Source: Brevibacterium picturae
Lineage (GTDB): Bacteria; Actinomycetota; Actinomycetes; Actinomycetales; Brevibacteriaceae
Direction: 5' to 3'
NCBI RefSeq assembly: GCF_900105045.1
Contig: NZ_LT629739.1
Span: forward strand, 682,001 to 746,000
Length of the DNA stretch: 64,000 nucleotides
The stretch's first letter is position 1; every line of letters starts with the position of its first letter. Made by a program: the position numbers and the translations under genes. The notes beneath the pieces were generated by a model. The model was not told where the DNA came from. It searched no databases and worked only from the letters and a program-made list of their open reading frames with translations. This document shows, one piece after another, positions 1 through 9,355 of the stretch.

Positions 1-358
1 AACCCGGCAGATCCACACCAGGAAGACTCAACGAAGCATCGATGAAGCAGCCGGTGGAGAAGATCACCGCATCATAACGGTCCGTCAGCTCCTCCAGATT
101 GATATCAACGCCGTATTCTACATTGGAGAACAGGCGGATGTCTCCCCGATCGAGGACCTTGATCAAAGCGTTGATGATGCCCTTGATCCGCGGATGATCC
201 GGAGCCACCCCGTAGCGGACCAACCCGAACGGAGTCGGCAGACGCTCGAAGAGATCAATGCTGATCTCGAAGTCACGCTCGGCCTTGGTCAGCAGATCGG
301 CCGCATAGATCCCGGCAGGACCGGCACCCACTATGGCCACACGGAAGGGACGCGTCAT
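1..358 (-). CDS. fprA: Ferredoxin/adrenodoxin-type NADP+ reductase, N-terminal part (cut by window edge)
   Basis: The gene runs off the left edge, so only about 119 N-terminal residues are visible. Residues 7-16 hold the FAD-binding glycine motif VAIVGAGPAG. They are followed by LPTPFGLVRYGVAPDHP, the signature of mycobacterial FprA and mitochondrial adrenodoxin reductase, which pass electrons between NADPH and ferredoxins in the cytoplasm. The ATG at 358 is preceded by GAGAGG about seven bases upstream, so the start is well supported. It is divergent from rarD across 139 bp. Family assignment is confident; the physiological ferredoxin partner cannot be inferred here. Confidence 0.85.
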   Translation of the reverse strand, partial: MTRPFRVAIVGAGPAGIYAADLLTKAERDFEISIDLFERLPTPFGLVRYGVAPDHPRIKGIINALIKVLDRGDIRLFSNVEYGVDINLEELTDRYDAVIFSTGCFIDASLSLPGVDLPG

Positions 359-485
359 TCTCACACCTCTCTAGTAAGTCATCTCCAATTGTATCGGCAA
401 TGAAGGACCTCCTAACAAACACGTGACGAAACTCGCATTCCCATCCCATCTGTCAGACCGGGGCGGAATCCGGCCGCGACATCAT

Positions 486-491
486 TAGACT
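486..491 (+). promoter_or_regulatory. -10 box of a leaderless rarD promoter
   Basis: TAGACT ends six bases before the GTG start, the spacing expected when transcription begins at the start codon. There is no Shine-Dalgarno sequence upstream of that GTG, and the ATG two bases earlier is followed at once by a stop. Confidence 0.5.
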
Positions 492-497
492 CTGCAT

Positions 498-1412
498 GTG
501 AGCCCAGATCCGAGCCCAGACGAGAACGCCATCCGCAGATCCGGACTGGTCAACGGCCTCTCCGCCTACCTGCTGTGGGGTCTCATCCCGCTCCTGTTCG
601 CGGCCGCCGCACCGACCGGAGCCCTCGAACTCGTGTCACATCGCGTCATCTGGTCACTGCTCTTCTGTGCCGTCCTCCTGATCTTCACCGGCGGCTTCCA
701 ACGCACGTGGCAGGTCGTCCGGTCCGGTCGCACATTCTGGCTGCTGGCCTTGGCCGCTATCCTCATCGCCATCAATTGGACGGCGTTCGTCTATGGGGTC
801 GAGACTGGCCACCTCGTCGAGGTGTCACTGGGCTATTACCTCAACCCCCTGATCTCCATCGGCCTGGGTGTCATCTTCCTCGGTGAGAAGCTGCGCCCCC
901 TGCAGTGGACTGCCGCCGGGTTCGGACTGATCGCCGTCATCATCGTCGGCGTCGGCCTCGGCCGCATGCCGTATCTCTCGTTCACGGTGGCCCTGTCCTT
1001 CGGACTCTACGGACTGGTGAAGAACAAGGTGGGCAATCGGGTCGGCGCCCTGGAGGGAATGACCGTCGAGTCCGCCGTGCTGGCCGTACCCAGCGCCATC
1101 TTCCTTCTCATCCTCGGAGCTCAGGGGCTGTCCACATTCACCGGATTCGGGGCCAGCCACGTCATCATCATCCTTGTCACCGGTCCGGCAACCGCGATTC
1201 CTCTGATCCTCTTCAGCGCGGCGGCCAGAAGGATCCCCTTGTCCTGGGTGGGCATGCTGCAGTACATCACTCCGACGATGCAGTTCATCACCGGCGTCTT
1301 CATTCTCGGAGAGATGATGTCGACAACCCGCTGGGTCGGCTTCTTCGTCATCTGGATCGCGGTGCTCCTTCTCTGCATCGACCTCGTCCGCCACAGTCGC
1401 CGCAAGCTGTAG
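498..1412 (+). CDS. rarD: RarD-type EamA/DMT-superfamily transporter
   Basis: This 304-residue integral membrane protein has about ten hydrophobic segments in two EamA repeats. The N-terminal motif NGLSAYLLWGLIPLLF and the length fit the RarD group (named for chloramphenicol sensitivity), whose substrates are not firmly known. The start is a GTG at 498 with a -10-like box six bases before it and no Shine-Dalgarno, so the mRNA is probably leaderless. The stop codon lies inside a 24-bp tandem duplication. It stands alone, divergent from fprA. Family is clear; the cargo is unknown. Confidence 0.85.
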   Translation: MSPDPSPDENAIRRSGLVNGLSAYLLWGLIPLLFAAAAPTGALELVSHRVIWSLLFCAVLLIFTGGFQRTWQVVRSGRTFWLLALAAILIAINWTAFVYGVETGHLVEVSLGYYLNPLISIGLGVIFLGEKLRPLQWTAAGFGLIAVIIVGVGLGRMPYLSFTVALSFGLYGLVKNKVGNRVGALEGMTVESAVLAVPSAIFLLILGAQGLSTFTGFGASHVIIILVTGPATAIPLILFSAAARRIPLSWVGMLQYITPTMQFITGVFILGEMMSTTRWVGFFVIWIAVLLLCIDLVRHSRRKL

Positions 1413-1440
1413 CCGCTCCAGCTGCGCAAGCTGTAGCCGC
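1401..1440 (+). repeat. 24-bp imperfect tandem duplication across the rarD stop codon
   Basis: CGCAAGCTGTAGCCGC occurs at 1401-1416 and again at 1425-1440, so the final codons and the TAG stop are duplicated downstream of the gene. Confidence 0.85.
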
Positions 1441-1466
1441 CGGACCAGAACTCCTCACATGATCTC

Positions 1467-1513
1467 TTGACACGACTCTTGGTTCCATGGTTAGTTGGTT
1501 CAGTAACTAACCA
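1467..1513 (+). promoter_or_regulatory. Promoter and palindromic operator of the GntR-ABC operon
   Basis: TTGACA (1467-1472) is a consensus -35 box. About 17-18 bp downstream the -10 region falls inside a perfect inverted repeat, TGGTTAGTT (1488-1496) and AACTAACCA (1505-1513), with an 8-bp spacer. The dyad sits between the -35 box and the GTG of the regulator at 1531, a layout in which a bound dimer would block RNA polymerase. YtrA-type GntR regulators are known to repress their own operons this way. The regulator-site match is an inference. Confidence 0.7.
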
Positions 1514-1530
1514 ACACACATGGAGCTGAT

Positions 1531-1932
1531 GTGATCGACGAAGCCAAGCCACTGTTCGCACAGATCGCCGAGCAGGTCGAAGACTCGATCATCAACGGCA
1601 CCCTGCCGGAGATGTCCCGAGCACCATCGACGAACGAGCTCTCAAGCTTCTACTCGATCAACCCCGCGACTGCGGCCAAGGGAGTCAACCAGCTCGTGGC
1701 CAAAGGTGTCCTCGAGAAACGACGCGGCATCGGAATGTTCGTGAAGGAAGGAGCCCGAACATTGCTCATCAACGAATACAGGACCGCCTTCTCCGACAAC
1801 TTCATCGCACCACTCCTCTCCGAAGCGAACAGGCTCGGACTCGAGCGCGATGATGTCATCACACTCATTGCCGAACGCTCCCAGGAGATCGGCACCTCCC
1901 ACACCCTCGACCCGACCGCTACGAAGGGATGA
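1531..1932 (+). CDS. GntR-family transcriptional regulator, YtrA type
   Basis: At 133 residues this protein has only the winged-helix DNA-binding domain (about residues 8-76, with the PSTNELSSFYSINPATAAKG recognition region) and a short C-terminal dimerisation tail. It lacks the large effector domain of FadR or HutC types. That architecture defines the YtrA subfamily, which represses adjacent ABC transporter operons. The GTG start follows a GGAG at proper spacing. Four bases separate its stop from the ATPase gene. The palindrome at 1488-1513 is its likely binding site. The inducing signal is unknown. Confidence 0.88.
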   Translation: MIDEAKPLFAQIAEQVEDSIINGTLPEMSRAPSTNELSSFYSINPATAAKGVNQLVAKGVLEKRRGIGMFVKEGARTLLINEYRTAFSDNFIAPLLSEANRLGLERDDVITLIAERSQEIGTSHTLDPTATKG

Positions 1933-1935
1933 AAG

Positions 1936-2844
1936 ATGACCTCCGTCATCGACGTACGCGATCTCACGAAGACGTACAAGCAGACCGCCGCTCTCGACCA
2001 CGTCAGTCTCTCGATCGAAGAGGGCTCGATCCACGGCCTCCTCGGTCGCAACGGCGCAGGAAAGACCACACTGATGTCGATCCTCACCGCACAGAACTTC
2101 GCCACCAGCGGAGTTGTCGAAGTATTCGGCGAGCAGCCTTATGAAAACGCCCGGGTGCTCAATCGAATGTGCTTCGTCAGGGAGAGCCAGAAGTATCCCG
2201 ACGATGCCAACGCCAAGCACGCCCTGTCCACAGCCCCGCTGTTCTTCCCACGATGGAATCAGGATCTCGCCGATCAGCTCATCAGCGACTTCCGCCTGCC
2301 GATGAAGACCCCTATCAAGAAGCTCTCACGCGGACAGCAGTCGGCCATCGGAGTCATCATCGGTCTGGCTTCGCGAGCTGAGATCACGTTCTTCGATGAG
2401 CCCTATCTCGGCTTCGACGCCGTCGCTCGGCAGATGTTCTACGACCATCTCATCGCCGATTACGCCGAACATCCGCGGACGATCATCCTGTCGAGCCATC
2501 TCATCAACGAGGTGGCCGACCTCATCGAGAATGTCATCGTCATCGACCAGGGTCGGATCATCATGGACGAGTCCACTGAGACAGCGCGAACACGTGCAGT
2601 CAACGTCGTCGGCGATGCCGACGCCATCGAACGCCTCGTGGCCGACCGCGAGGTCATTCACAGCGAATCCCTCGGCCGCGTGACATCGACAACGATCCTC
2701 GGTCAGCTGACTGACGCCGACCGTGAGTTCATTTCCGCAGCAAACCTCGACCTCACACCGGTCTCCCTTCAGCAACTCATCGTGCGCGCCACGCAGGAGG
2801 GCACGTCACTCAATGACACCGCAGTCAGGAGTCTGCAATCATGA
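1936..2844 (+). CDS. ABC transporter ATP-binding protein (YtrB-like)
   Basis: A 302-residue ABC ATPase. Walker A is GRNGAGKT at 37-44, the signature is LSRGQQ at 130-135, Walker B is TFFDEP at 151-156, and the H-loop histidine is near 188. The signature has R and Q where LSGGQ is usual. The last 90 residues form a separate C-terminal region. It lies between the GntR regulator and a permease with which it overlaps by 4 bp, so it should energise that membrane partner. In related operons such pairs respond to cell-envelope or peptide-antibiotic stress, but no substrate can be read from this sequence. Confidence 0.88.
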   Translation: MTSVIDVRDLTKTYKQTAALDHVSLSIEEGSIHGLLGRNGAGKTTLMSILTAQNFATSGVVEVFGEQPYENARVLNRMCFVRESQKYPDDANAKHALSTAPLFFPRWNQDLADQLISDFRLPMKTPIKKLSRGQQSAIGVIIGLASRAEITFFDEPYLGFDAVARQMFYDHLIADYAEHPRTIILSSHLINEVADLIENVIVIDQGRIIMDESTETARTRAVNVVGDADAIERLVADREVIHSESLGRVTSTTILGQLTDADREFISAANLDLTPVSLQQLIVRATQEGTSLNDTAVRSLQS

Positions 2845-3584
2845 CCACCGCAGCCGAAACCTTCAGTCCTCAGCCCACCGGCCATTCGAGGAGTCGAACC
2901 CTCGGCGTCGTCAAGCTCCAATTCATGAACACCCAGACCTTCGTTTGGGTACCGGTCCTCGTTCTCGGCGGTGCCTGGCTGGCCACCCTGCTGATCTATT
3001 GGATCATCTCCGCCTCCGGGGTCGAGGGGCCGATGTTCAGCGGCGGGTCGCAGGCACCTCTGTGGTACTTCGCGGTGGTCGGTGCGCAGGCGATGAATCT
3101 GACTTACTACTTCTCTCAGGCGATGAGTCTCACGCGCCGCGAGTTCTACCTCGGTTCGCTGGCCGCTGCGGCGATCAGCGCCCTGGGAATCTCAACGGTC
3201 TTCGTACTCCTCGGGCTGTTAGAACGGGCCACCGATGGCTATGGCATCAACGGATACTTCGCCTATCTTCCTTGGATATGGGCCGAGGGCCCGTTCGCCG
3301 CGGGCCTGACCTACTTCGTCCTGACCATGCTCACATTCATCCTCGGCTTCTGGTTCGCCATCGTGAACAAACGTTTCGGGCCCCTCATCCTCACCACGGT
3401 GCTGATCTCCATTGCACTCCTCCTGCTCGGGGGTGCCGCGCTGGTGAGCCTCAACAGTGCCTGGTCGGACGTGTGGATGTGGTTCGTCGAGACCCAGAGC
3501 CTGGGACTCACGCTCTGGGCACTCGGAGTCTGCGCGGTCTTGTCCATCGGTTCGTACCTCACCCTGCGCCGGCTGACCTCCTGA
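2841..3584 (+). CDS. ABC transporter permease-like membrane protein
   Basis: This 247-residue protein has a soluble N-terminus of about 30 residues followed by roughly six membrane segments, the first near residues 34-55. No solute-binding protein is encoded nearby, which points to export or a sensing role rather than uptake. The ATG overlaps the ATPase stop in an ATGA, implying translational coupling. Sequence similarity in this group is low, so the permease role rests mainly on operon position and membrane topology. It converges with the gene downstream. Confidence 0.75.
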   Translation: MTTAAETFSPQPTGHSRSRTLGVVKLQFMNTQTFVWVPVLVLGGAWLATLLIYWIISASGVEGPMFSGGSQAPLWYFAVVGAQAMNLTYYFSQAMSLTRREFYLGSLAAAAISALGISTVFVLLGLLERATDGYGINGYFAYLPWIWAEGPFAAGLTYFVLTMLTFILGFWFAIVNKRFGPLILTTVLISIALLLLGGAALVSLNSAWSDVWMWFVETQSLGLTLWALGVCAVLSIGSYLTLRRLTS

Positions 3585-3593
3585 ACAGGAGCC

Positions 3594-4655
3594 TCAGCTG
3601 GCGAGCATGAGGACGACCCCGGAGAGTACCCCACCGATCGCCACGGCACTGCCCATCGCCGAGGTGGTGCGCCAGCCGAGTGACTTTCCGACCATGACCA
3701 TGGACGGAATGCTCAGAGCCGGAAGCGCAATCAGCAGAGCTCCGGTGACGCCCGCACCCACTCCGACGCCGAGCAGCGCGATGATGATGGGGATCTCCCC
3801 GCCGGTGGGGATCACCAGGAGCGTGGCCACAACAGCGGCGATGAGCACCGCGATGGCACCCACCTGAGCTTCGAGCCCGTAGACACCCGACAACCAGGGA
3901 CTGATGAGCCCGATGACGAAGACCAGGGCGAGGTGCTCGGGGACGAGGATGAGAGTGAATTTCGACAGCGACCGCAGGTAGCGCACGGGAAGCGCCGAAA
4001 CCGTGATCGGTTCGGAGCTCGGCTCGGCGGCCACCTCGGCGCGGCCCTTGATCCAACGGCCGATGAGCGCGCTGGCCCCGACGGCGATGAGGACGCCCAC
4101 GACCAGGCGGGTCAGTGCGTACTGCCAGGGCAGAACGAGCCCGAGGAAAATTAGAACAGCAGGGTTGAGGAGCGGATTGCCGACCCAGTAGGCCAAGGCG
4201 GCACTTCGCATGACGCCGGAACTGCGCAGGCCGGCAGCCACCGGAGCCGCGCAGCAGGTGCACATCATGGACGGCAGCGACAACGTCGCACCGACGAGCG
4301 ACTGACTGGTGTGGGTCCGCCGATTCATCACTCGCAGCAACCAGTCGCGCGGCACCAAAGCATCGATGGCGGCAGCCACCACCAGCGCCACGAGCAGGGC
4401 CTTCCACACGGCGGTGAAGTACACGAGGGTGAAGTCCCAGGCTCCTGCCAGGGAGAACGTGTCCCCCGCCGCTTCGAAGAGCGGGCTGCCGTCCCAGACC
4501 GAGGTCTGGCTCAGCGTCCAGGCTTTGCCCCAATAGGGCATCCACTTCGACCAGCTCAGCCCCACCACAAGGAAGAGCACGAGGACGCCGAGTCCGACCC
4601 AGTCGACCGGAGTCAGACGTCGCCGGTCACCAGCATCGATCGACTGCGCCTGCAC
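3594..4655 (-). CDS. YraQ/UPF0718-family permease (DUF318)
   Basis: A 353-residue protein with about eight membrane segments. Residues 132-135 form a CTCC cluster in the context MMCTCCAAPVAAGL, followed by GNPLLNPAV near 149-157. Both are hallmarks of the predicted permease family UPF0718 (YraQ), and the cysteine cluster suggests metal or thiol chemistry. The function of the family is not settled; some members are implicated in metal or metalloid handling. GTG start at 4655. It lies downstream of, and co-directional with, the polyprenyl synthase after a 14-bp gap, so it may be co-transcribed with the menaquinone genes. No arsenic or mercury genes are adjacent. Confidence 0.75.
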   Translation of the reverse strand: MQAQSIDAGDRRRLTPVDWVGLGVLVLFLVVGLSWSKWMPYWGKAWTLSQTSVWDGSPLFEAAGDTFSLAGAWDFTLVYFTAVWKALLVALVVAAAIDALVPRDWLLRVMNRRTHTSQSLVGATLSLPSMMCTCCAAPVAAGLRSSGVMRSAALAYWVGNPLLNPAVLIFLGLVLPWQYALTRLVVGVLIAVGASALIGRWIKGRAEVAAEPSSEPITVSALPVRYLRSLSKFTLILVPEHLALVFVIGLISPWLSGVYGLEAQVGAIAVLIAAVVATLLVIPTGGEIPIIIALLGVGVGAGVTGALLIALPALSIPSMVMVGKSLGWRTTSAMGSAVAIGGVLSGVVLMLAS

Positions 4656-4669
4656 CGTATCCGAGATGG

Positions 4670-5695
4670 TCAGGCGCTGCGCGAGACCACGGAATCGGCG
4701 AACGTGAACAACGACTCCTTGACCAGGCCCTCGGGCAGCGGTGCCAGCGCTGCCTTCGCATCGTCGGCCCAGCGGACCGCCTCGGCGCGGGCGCGAGCCG
4801 TCACCGGGTGGGCAGCCAACGCTGCGCGAGCGGTCTCGAGTGAGTCATCGGAGCTCAGGTCGCCATCCAGCAGCTCAACCACCTCGGCGGCGACGACGTC
4901 ACCGTCGGCTGCGGCCGCGCGGGCGTAGAGCACCGGAAGGGTGGGGACGCGTTCGCGCAGGTCGGTGCCCGGAGTCTTGCCCGACACCGACGAGGTGGTC
5001 GTCAGGTCGATGATGTCATCGGCGAGTTGGAAGGCAATGCCGACGCGTTCGCCGAAGATCCGCACGGGTTCCGCCAGGGCCTGATCCGCTTGTGAGAACA
5101 TGACCCCGAACTGCGCCGAGGTGGCGATGAGGGATCCGGTCTTGTCCGCGAGCACCTGAATGTAGTGCTCGACCGCATCCGTGTCCTCCGGCGGGCCGGC
5201 GAATTCGTTGAGTTGACCGAGGACGAGACGTTCGAAGGTTTCGGCCTGGACCCGCACAGCCTCTGGACCCAGCTTCGCGGTGACGCCCGAAGCCTTTGAG
5301 AACAGGAGATCGCCGGTGAGGATGGCCACGGAATTGCCCCACACCTCGTGCGCGGCAGGTGCACCACGGCGCACGGGAGCATCGTCCATCACATCGTCGT
5401 GGTACAGGGAGGCCAGGTGGATGAGCTCCACGGCGACGGCCGCGTCGATGATCTCATCACGATCAGCCTCGCCGAGGCGTGCCGTGAGAAGCAGCAGATT
5501 GGGACGGGCACGTTTTCCACCGGCTGCGAGGAGATGCTTGGACGTGGTGTCCGGCAGTTTCCGTGTCTGCTCGGTCACCTCATAGAGCCTGCGCTCGACG
5601 GATTCCAACTGAGTAGAGATATCCGCCGCAAGCTGGGCATCGGCACCGATAAAAGTCGCCGGAGAGGCTAGGTGGCTCATGTCCTCGTCATTCAT
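4670..5695 (-). CDS. Trans-polyprenyl diphosphate synthase (menaquinone side chain)
   Basis: A 341-residue all-trans prenyltransferase that condenses isopentenyl diphosphate onto allylic primers. The first aspartate-rich motif is DDVMDD (100-105), the second is DDIID (226-230), and GKR (60-62), GQLNE (160-164) and KTGS (185-188) are in place. Just before the first motif is a small or medium-sized residue set, as expected for a long product. Placed after menG and menJ, it parallels the mycobacterial menG-menJ-grcC1 group and probably makes the MenA tail donor. Product chain length cannot be read. The ATG at 5695 is used; a second Met is at codon 6. Confidence 0.9.
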   Translation of the reverse strand: MNDEDMSHLASPATFIGADAQLAADISTQLESVERRLYEVTEQTRKLPDTTSKHLLAAGGKRARPNLLLLTARLGEADRDEIIDAAVAVELIHLASLYHDDVMDDAPVRRGAPAAHEVWGNSVAILTGDLLFSKASGVTAKLGPEAVRVQAETFERLVLGQLNEFAGPPEDTDAVEHYIQVLADKTGSLIATSAQFGVMFSQADQALAEPVRIFGERVGIAFQLADDIIDLTTTSSVSGKTPGTDLRERVPTLPVLYARAAAADGDVVAAEVVELLDGDLSSDDSLETARAALAAHPVTARARAEAVRWADDAKAALAPLPEGLVKESLFTFADSVVSRSA

Positions 5696-5724
5696 CGTAG
5701 TCAGTGTTGTAGTCGCTGGTGAGC

Positions 5725-7026
5725 TCAGGCATTGCTGGTAGCCGGCACGATTCGGGTGAGAGCTGCAATCACCCGGTCGATGAGATCGGCCTCAGAGACC
5801 TTCGGGTCGCGGTAGAGGTTCGCCAACAATTTCACGACGAATTCCATCACAACCTCAACACCCATACCGTACTTGATTCCGAACTGCATGAGTGCAGGGT
5901 GGCCGATAATGGCGGAGAAAACGCGTCCCAGGGTGAAGTAGCCGCCCAGGGAATCACCCACCAGCGCCGGGTATTCCTGCAGTTTCTCCCGCATCACGCG
6001 CTGCGGGTAGCGGGAATAGGTGGAGATCACTTCGGCGGCCAGGCGAGCGGATTCGAGGGCATAGTCGATGCCCTCCCCGTTGAAGGGATTGACCATCCCA
6101 CCCGAATCGCCGACAAGGAGGAGTCCCTTGTGGAAATGCGGGGTGCGGTTGAAGGCCATCGGCAGCGCCGCGGATTTGATCGGACCCAAGGAGGTCGACT
6201 CGTCGATGCCCCATTCGTATCCCATGTCCGCAATCCACTGCCCCATCATCGCCCGGAAGTCCACGGAACCGAACTGTGGTGAGGAGTCCAGCAGGCCGGC
6301 TCCGATGTTGATCGTGCCGTCGCCTAAGGGGAAGAGCCAGCCGTACCCGGGCAGCACCTCGGACTCGCCCGCCGAATTGCGCGAGCGCATCTCGACCCAG
6401 CTCTCGATGTAGTCATCGGCATGCCTCGGCGAGGAATGATAGGCCCGCACAGCCACACCCATGGGGCGATCGTCGCGCTTTTCCAACCCCATGGCCACGG
6501 CCAGGCGTGAGGAGACGCCGTCGGCGGCAATGACGATCGGAGCCGTGAAATGGGCCTCGGGCCCGACCCTGCGGCCGCGATGGTCGGTGCCGGAGGCGTG
6601 GACACCTTGGATCCAGCCGTCCTCACCGATGTCCGGGGACATGGCCTTGACCTGCTCGAACAGCCTGGCACCGCTGCGCTGAGCGTGGCGGGCGAAGGCC
6701 TCGTCCATCGTCATCCGCGGCTTCGTCAGCCCATAGTTCGGGGTGCCGTCGATGTCGGGCCAATCGAGCTCCAAACGGTGCCCGCCGCCGATGAGGCGCA
6801 GTCCTCTGTTCCTATGCCACCCCTCGGATTCGGGGGTGTCCATGCCCAGAAAGCCGACCTCTTTGACCGCGCGGGGTGTCAGGGCATCGCCACAGATCTT
6901 GTCCCGCGGGAACCCGGACTTCTCCAGAATGATGACCTCGTGGCCGGCCTGGGCGAGGTAGGCACCGATGGCCGATCCGGCCGGGCCTGCCCCGACGACG
7001 ATGACCTCGGCGTCGAAGTTATTCAC
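5725..7026 (-). CDS. menJ: Geranylgeranyl reductase-family flavoprotein, probable menaquinone beta-reductase
   Basis: A 433-residue FAD-dependent reductase. The dinucleotide motif GAGPAG is at 12-17, a [14 protein letters not shown] element follows near 40-53, and [15 protein letters not shown] marks the second FAD contact. It matches the geranylgeranyl reductase family. In mycobacteria the neighbour of menG in this family (MenJ) saturates one isoprene unit of menaquinone. The GTG start overlaps the menG stop in a GTGA, so the two should be translationally coupled. A role in lipid saturation other than menaquinone is possible but less likely in this setting. Confidence 0.82.
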   Translation of the reverse strand: MNNFDAEVIVVGAGPAGSAIGAYLAQAGHEVIILEKSGFPRDKICGDALTPRAVKEVGFLGMDTPESEGWHRNRGLRLIGGGHRLELDWPDIDGTPNYGLTKPRMTMDEAFARHAQRSGARLFEQVKAMSPDIGEDGWIQGVHASGTDHRGRRVGPEAHFTAPIVIAADGVSSRLAVAMGLEKRDDRPMGVAVRAYHSSPRHADDYIESWVEMRSRNSAGESEVLPGYGWLFPLGDGTINIGAGLLDSSPQFGSVDFRAMMGQWIADMGYEWGIDESTSLGPIKSAALPMAFNRTPHFHKGLLLVGDSGGMVNPFNGEGIDYALESARLAAEVISTYSRYPQRVMREKLQEYPALVGDSLGGYFTLGRVFSAIIGHPALMQFGIKYGMGVEVVMEFVVKLLANLYRDPKVSEADLIDRVIAALTRIVPATSNA

Positions 7027-7715
7027 GGCTTAAGAGCGTGATGAACGGCGACGATTCCGCCGGTGAGGTTGCGATGTTTGACCTGGTCGAAGCCGGCGTC
7101 GAGGATCTGATGGGCGAACTCGTCCTGGTCAGGCCAGGCACGGATCGATTCGGCCAGGTAGACGTAGGCCTCGGGGTTCGAGGACACGGCCTTCGCCACG
7201 GCGGGCAGGGCCCGCATCAGGTACTCCTTGTAGACGAGGCTGAAGGGGTCGAACGTCGGCGTCGAGAACTCGCAGATGATGAGGCGGCCACCGGGCTTGA
7301 GCACGCGCAGCATCTCCGACAGCGCTGCATCCACGTCATTGACGTTGCGGATGCCGAAGGAGATGGTGACGACGTCGAAGCTGTCATCAGAGAACGGCAG
7401 GTCCATCGCATCGGCGTAGATGAAGTCGATCTTGGGGTGCCGGCGACGGCCCTCGGCGAGCATTCCCTGTGAGATGTCACCGGCGACAACCTCGGCGCCG
7501 TGATGCGTGAACGTCATCGATGACGTTCCCGTTCCGGCCGCGAGATCGAGGACGCGTTCGCCGGGTCCGGCAGCCACCGAGTACGCAACCGTCCGGCGCC
7601 AGGTGCGCGCCAGACCGAAGGTGAGCACATCGTTGGTGAGGTCGTAGCGGGAGGCGACATCATCGAACATCGACGCGACGTCGTCGGGCTGCTTGTCCAG
7701 CTGTGCACGGTTCAT
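7023..7715 (-). CDS. menG: Demethylmenaquinone methyltransferase
   Basis: A 230-residue class I methyltransferase of the UbiE/MenG family, which adds the ring methyl group in the last step of menaquinone synthesis using S-adenosylmethionine. The SAM motif LDLAAGTGT lies at 56-64. The family elements around [19 protein letters not shown] (23-41) and [14 protein letters not shown] are clear. The ATG at 7715 has GAGAAT six bases upstream and no convincing Shine-Dalgarno, so it may be leaderless. It heads a menG-menJ-polyprenyl synthase operon divergent from menF across 148 bp. Confidence 0.92.
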   Translation of the reverse strand: MNRAQLDKQPDDVASMFDDVASRYDLTNDVLTFGLARTWRRTVAYSVAAGPGERVLDLAAGTGTSSMTFTHHGAEVVAGDISQGMLAEGRRRHPKIDFIYADAMDLPFSDDSFDVVTISFGIRNVNDVDAALSEMLRVLKPGGRLIICEFSTPTFDPFSLVYKEYLMRALPAVAKAVSSNPEAYVYLAESIRAWPDQDEFAHQILDAGFDQVKHRNLTGGIVAVHHALKP

Positions 7716-7863
7716 GGTTCCATTCTCTCAACACCTGCACCCGGGGGCGAATCTGCGAACCCGTTTCCGCGCTCGCCGTGGTGTGGAACTGGCCACAGTC
7801 AGCGCTCGACGGTGCATTCCGGCGCGTCGGCGGCCCTGATTTCTCGACTAGAGTGGGGCTGAA

Positions 7864-9228
7864 ATGACTACGACCTTCGATACCTCTGACATCCGCACCG
7901 CGCCCCCGCGCCTGCACGTGCGCTCTCGCTTCGTCGACGACGTCGAACCGGGGCCGGGATTCCCCTTCGAATCCGGCCTGCCCACGACCGTCGAACAGAC
8001 GCTGGAGCTCCTGCCCACCTCGGCGTTCTCCTGCTGGGTCCGCGACACCTCGGGCCTCATCGGCTTCGGCCGCACCCTGCGCATTCGCGCCCGCGGCCGT
8101 GATCGCTTCACCGAGCTCTCCGAGGCATGGAAGGCCATCACAGACGCTGCGAACATCGAGGACGAGGTCGATCTGCTCGGCTCGGGGCTGATGTGCTTCG
8201 CCACCGTTGCATACTCGGGCGAATCCGAGGTCGACTCCCTCATCCACGTCCCCGAGTTCGTGCTCGGTCGCCGAGGCGGTCGCGTCTGGATGACATCCAT
8301 CATCGCCGAGGGCGCTGCTCCGGTCCCTCCCGTGCTGAAGTCCGAGCCCCTGCGCCGCGTCACCTCGGCGACGTCCTCGGCCGGTGACCTCGACAGCGCT
8401 TCCTGGGCGGACCTGGTCGACAAGGTCTCGCGCATGCTCACGCCTGTCGGCGACTCCGCCGAGGTCGACGCCTTCACCGACGATTCCACGTTGCGCAAGA
8501 TCGTGTTGGCCCGCGATGAGCTGGTCACCACGGACGATGACATCGATGTGCGGTCCGTGCTGGGTGCACTCAACCGCAGCTACCCCAGCTGCTGGACCTT
8601 CGACGTCGCCGGCCTCATCGGGTCCACGCCGGAGCTGCTCATCGGCGTCGAGAACAACCGTGTGTCTTCTCGCGTGCTCGCGGGCACGTATCGGGTGGAG
8701 AATGACCCGACCGCCGAGATGCCCGCTGCCAGGAAGCTGCTGAGCGCGCACAAGGACAGCACCGAGCATGCCTTCGCGATCGCCTCGCTGCAGCGCAGCC
8801 TCAGCTCTGTCGCCGATGATGTGAGCGTCGATGAGCGGCCGCACCTGCTGCCCTTGGCCAACGTTATCCACTCGGCATCAGATGCTTCGGCCCACCTGCC
8901 GACAGACTCATGTCTCAATGCCCTCGACGTTGCGGCAGCGGTGCACCCGACCGCGGCCGTCGGCGGATATCCGCAGGCCAGCGCGGTCGCTCACGTGGAT
9001 GAGCTCGAGCCGCTCGATCGCGGCCGGTATTCGGGCCCGGTGGGCTGGATGGACGATCGCGGCAACGGACAGTTCGGCATCGCCCTGCGCTGCGGACAGC
9101 TCGAGGACCGCAACCGGATCCGTCTGTTCGCCGGTGCGGGCATCATGCCCGATTCGGACCCCGTCGCCGAGGTGGCCGAGACCGAAGCCAAATTCGCTCC
9201 GATGCGCCGGGCGCTGGGCTTGGAATAG
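7864..9228 (+). CDS. menF: Isochorismate synthase
   Basis: A 454-residue chorismate-utilising enzyme that turns chorismate into isochorismate, the committed step to menaquinone. The chorismate-binding domain fills the C-terminal two thirds, with TPELLI (255-260), HPTAAVGG (361-368), GPVGWMD (391-397) and GAGIM (424-428). The menaquinone context makes MenF more likely than a siderophore (EntC/DhbC) role. A TAGAGT lies nine bases before the ATG and there is no clear Shine-Dalgarno. It is divergent from menG, so the 148-bp gap must hold both promoters. Confidence 0.9.
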   Translation: MTTTFDTSDIRTAPPRLHVRSRFVDDVEPGPGFPFESGLPTTVEQTLELLPTSAFSCWVRDTSGLIGFGRTLRIRARGRDRFTELSEAWKAITDAANIEDEVDLLGSGLMCFATVAYSGESEVDSLIHVPEFVLGRRGGRVWMTSIIAEGAAPVPPVLKSEPLRRVTSATSSAGDLDSASWADLVDKVSRMLTPVGDSAEVDAFTDDSTLRKIVLARDELVTTDDDIDVRSVLGALNRSYPSCWTFDVAGLIGSTPELLIGVENNRVSSRVLAGTYRVENDPTAEMPAARKLLSAHKDSTEHAFAIASLQRSLSSVADDVSVDERPHLLPLANVIHSASDASAHLPTDSCLNALDVAAAVHPTAAVGGYPQASAVAHVDELEPLDRGRYSGPVGWMDDRGNGQFGIALRCGQLEDRNRIRLFAGAGIMPDSDPVAEVAETEAKFAPMRRALGLE

Positions 9229-9284
9229 GGCGCGGACTGGTGGCCTTGGCGCTTCGCGGCCTTGCTGCCCCGCGGCCTTCCAGG

Positions 9285-9301
9285 CTTGACACAGTGTCAA
9301 G
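9285..9301. promoter_or_regulatory. Perfect 17-bp palindrome upstream of the DUF222-HNH gene
   Basis: CTTGACAC, a central A, and GTGTCAAG form an uninterrupted dyad about 55 bp before the HNH start. It contains a TTGACA. It could be an operator or a small stem-loop; no bound protein can be named. Confidence 0.5.
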
Positions 9302-9343
9302 GTATGTCGATCTCGTGTCAGTGGCTATGTCAGTGCCTCCGCA

Positions 9344-9349
9344 TAGTCT
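9344..9349 (+). promoter_or_regulatory. -10 box of a leaderless promoter for the HNH gene
   Basis: TAGTCT ends six bases before the ATG at 9356, and no Shine-Dalgarno is present. Confidence 0.45.
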
Positions 9350-9355
9350 CGTCAC

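Noticed and set aside
7660-8871. Long minus-strand frame opposite menF
   Set aside because: Low-complexity, Arg/Gly/Asp-rich translation without motifs, fully explained as the complement of menF.
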